Origin: Hansfordia pulvinata
Taxonomy: Eukaryota > Ascomycota > Sordariomycetes > Xylariales
Direction: 5' to 3'
Assembly: GCA_006538405.1 (NCBI GenBank)
Contig: BJKQ01000034.1
Coordinates: forward strand, 1-64,000
DNA length: 64,000 nucleotides
In this document: positions 61,401 to 64,000 of the stretch, one piece after another
Numbering within the stretch: the first letter of the stretch is position 1
Layout: the number at the start of each line of letters is the position of its first letter
Made by a program: the position numbers and the translations under genes
The notes under the pieces: generated by a model
Seen by the model: only the letters and a program-made list of their open reading frames with translations
Databases searched by the model: none
What the model was told of the DNA's origin: nothing

Positions 61401-64000
61401 AAAGCCTTAAATAATCTCTTTTTAATTTAAGCGATAAAAAGCAGAATCGATTTTATTAATCTTATTATAATAAAAAGCTAATAAAAAAGTAAAAGGTAAA
61501 ACGGATTAAAAACGCTTATTAATATATTATTAATTTTTATTAAAAACGATATTATTTATATAAATTATAAGCTTAAAATTTAATAGAATAATATAACTTC
61601 TTTCATTAATTTTATAATACTTTAATATTTTATAATATTAAGTTTTTAACTCGAAAATTAAAGGCTTTCTTAATAATAAGTAATACTTATTAACTTATAT
61701 TATATAAAGGTGTAAAAGGTTAAGGGTTAATTAAAACCGGGCCTTATAAAAGGTCTTTCCTTTAAAATAAGTGCTTAAAGACCTATTTTTAAAGTACACG
61801 GTAATTTAAAGCAAAATAAGTTAAAGTTTTAAAGGGATATTTAAAGAGAAGGTTATAAGTACTAAGGCTTAAAGTTTCTTTTTTAAGAACTTTTACTTCT
61901 CGCTTTATTATATTATTTTATTAAGATTAATTAATAAAAAAAAGAGTAATTCTTTTATCTTAATAAAGAAGTTTTAAAGTATAATTAATAAAGATAATTC
62001 TTTAATTTAAAATAATTATTTAATAACGCCTTTTTAATCCTTTATAAGTATTAAAAAAGCTTTTAAAGGTAAGAGCGAATTTCTTTATAATTTCTCCTTT
62101 AATAATAATAGTTTAAGTATATTAAGTAAAGTTATTAATAATTAAGTATTAATTATGTTTAGAGTAATGTAAATAATAAAGTCGTACTTAATATAAACAA
62201 GGCTTAAGGTGTTATATACAGGTAGATTGGTAATATAAAAAGGTCCGTCCCTTTTATCTTACTTAATTATAATTATCTTATTTATATAAAAAAGGAAAGC
62301 TATTATACCTTTTATAAAGTATAAGTAATTAATTATAATTATTAACACTTTATAATAAGGTTAAGGCTTTACCTTTTAATGACCGGTAACTTATAAGACT
62401 TTACCCTTTTACGACCGTTAAGTTATAAGTGGTAAATAATACTTAAATCGTATTATTAATTATAAGTATATTATTATAAATTATATAAGTTTAACTTATA
62501 ACCGTTTACTTAAATTTTATTAACGTTTTTAAAATATATATATACTTATAAAGTCGATAAAAAGGTATTTTAATAACTTAATCCCTTTATAAAGATTTCC
62601 TTAATAAGGTTTCTCTTTTATTTTATTTTTAATATAATTATAATAAAAGTAATGAAAAAGGTTTAATTTTAAACTGGTTAACACTTTTTAAAGTTAATTA
62701 AGGCCGTTATTATTAAGGTAGCTTAATCTTTCGTGTTATATATATATATTTAAAAAGGATTTAATATAAATGTAAAGGGCGACGTTAAGCCCGTTAACTT
62801 TAATATTATTATTTCATTAATTAATAATATATAAGCTTTTAATTTTATATTCTTTTATAACCGTGTTTAAGTTCATTATTATTATAATATTAATCCTTAT
62901 AAAAAAAACTTAACACTTTTCTTTTTTATTTATATTATAAAGATTAAATTTACTCCGCTTTTGAATAAGTAAATATAACGTATATAAAACCACGTTTTTT
63001 ACTTTATTATTAAAAAGCGTTTTAAAGTAATAAAAATCGATGTGCTTTAATTAAATAATATATTTATTACTACTTACTTATCTTAAGCTTTTAAAGTAAT
63101 AAAAATCGATGTGCTTTAATTAAATAATATATTTATTAATACTTACTTATCTTAAGCCTTTATAATTCTTTAAATTAATAAACCCGTTTTTAAATAAGAA
63201 CTTATATTAATTATAACTTAAATTTAATATAAAAACTTTTTTTAAGTGTTTTACAAGCTTACTTATAATTGGTTTACTTATAATTAATACCCTTTAATCC
63301 TTTTTTAAAGTGTTCATAGCTTTAAAGTGCCGGTTAACTCTCTTTAATTGATAAAAGCAGCCTTTAAGCTGGCTCTTTAAGCTTAAGACTTAAGAGTTAA
63401 ATAAAGTAATAAAGTGATCTTTAACGAATTTAATTAAAATGTGGTTAATATTAAGAGTAGCCGTAATAAATGACTTAACGGTTAAGATTTAACTTTAATT
63501 TAAGTCTTTTAATCTTATTAAGGTAAAAGTGTAATAAATAACTTTAAGAATTATTAATATATTAAAATCACCTTATAATATAAAGGAAAAGGTCTTAATA
63601 AAAGGAGAGTTATTAATATTATCGTTTTTAACTCGTTTATTAAGTTATTAATTAAGATTTAAGTTTCTTTAATTTTAATAGTTTAACGGTCTTAATAATT
63701 TAACCGTCCATTACGGCTTTTTCTTTTTTTATCTTAATTATTTTTATTTTAAAATTTAAGGTTTTAATTAAAAGTGTTTTTAAAAAAAAAAGGTTAATAA
63801 AAGAGTTTTATTAAGCTATTAAGCGTATTTAAGATTATTCTTTCTTTATGGCTTTAACAGCTTTATTAAAAGTGATAATAATAATAATAACCTTTTTAAT
63901 ATCGTTCCTTTTAAAGGTAATATTATTATTTAATTAAAATATAATTAAAAAGAGTTAAAAAACGAATTTATTTTATTTAAAAACTTATTAATTAATAAAG
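58411..64000. other. AT-rich RIP-mutated block to the window end
   Basis: Continuous AT-rich sequence with rare CA/TG steps and no usable frame. It probably holds destroyed transposons. I could not place LTRs or protein motifs with confidence. An imperfect direct repeat of about 33 bp lies near 62365-62430. Confidence 0.6.
63020..63157. repeat. tandem duplication, 69-bp unit x2, nearly identical
   Basis: Units 63020-63088 and 63089-63157 differ at a single position. Each keeps the same AATCGATGTGCTTTAA segment, with its surviving TG steps. Confidence 0.9.

Noticed and set aside
1..64000. CRISPR arrays, tRNA or rRNA genes
   Set aside because: No regularly spaced repeats with unique spacers, no tRNA-like cloverleaf and no rDNA segment was recognised by eye; eukaryotic context makes CRISPR irrelevant. 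A tRNA scan would be needed to exclude a mutated tRNA.

Overview
This is one chromosome end of a filamentous ascomycete (Pezizomycotina, most likely a Sordariomycete). It opens with ten C-strand copies of the TTAGGG telomere repeat. Genes have short GT-AG introns (80-150 nt) with CTAAC/CTGAC branch sites. Two base compositions alternate sharply: GC-rich islands with genes, and very AT-rich blocks that are full of TA and nearly free of CA/TG. The second pattern is the signature of repeat-induced point mutation (RIP, CpA to TpA). The species is not identifiable from what I can see.

Layout: 1-59 telomere. 1.06-3.1 kb, a two-exon gene for a fungal PD-(D/E)XK nuclease-like protein. 3.3-13.9 kb, RIP-destroyed DNA with a complete-length Ty3/gypsy element (LTRs at 5.66 and 12.73 kb). 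13.9-18.2 kb, a mosaic of partly mutated repeats and an unidentified minus-strand coding remnant. 19.3-29.6 kb, a metabolic gene block: PhyH dioxygenase (broken), SDR (intact), a second SDR (broken) and MFS sugar transporter (broken). 30.38-48.34 kb, an ~18 kb block bounded by hAT-like inverted ends and an 8-bp target duplication; it holds a minus-strand gypsy chromovirus, a solo LTR inserted into that element's RT, and a second full-length gypsy of the same family as the one at 5.7 kb. 48.8-52.4 kb, the rest of the metabolic block: a transaldolase-family gene and a broken aldo-keto reductase. 52.75 kb, a small unknown ORF. 55.3-56.6 kb, a Tc1/mariner copy whose relative lies at 24.6-25.8 kb. 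57.2-57.8 kb, a two-exon gene matching Ten1, a subunit of the telomere-capping CST complex. 58.4-64 kb, RIP-mutated DNA with no readable gene.

PhyH, two SDRs, sugar transporter, transaldolase and aldo-keto reductase look like one sugar/polyol-type catabolic cluster, now split by the 18 kb block and decaying. The lesions are of two kinds. One is RIP-type: in-frame TAG, TGA and TAA codons, a start-codon ATG to ATA, a splice acceptor AG to AA, and a catalytic Asp to Asn. The other is four single-base frameshifts, each repaired by one more G in a G-run, which may be assembly errors rather than biology. Only the SDR at 21.3-22.6 kb reads as intact within the cluster. The co-occurrence of a telomere-capping gene, a telomere-adjacent nuclease-like gene and a dying catabolic cluster is the most interesting content.
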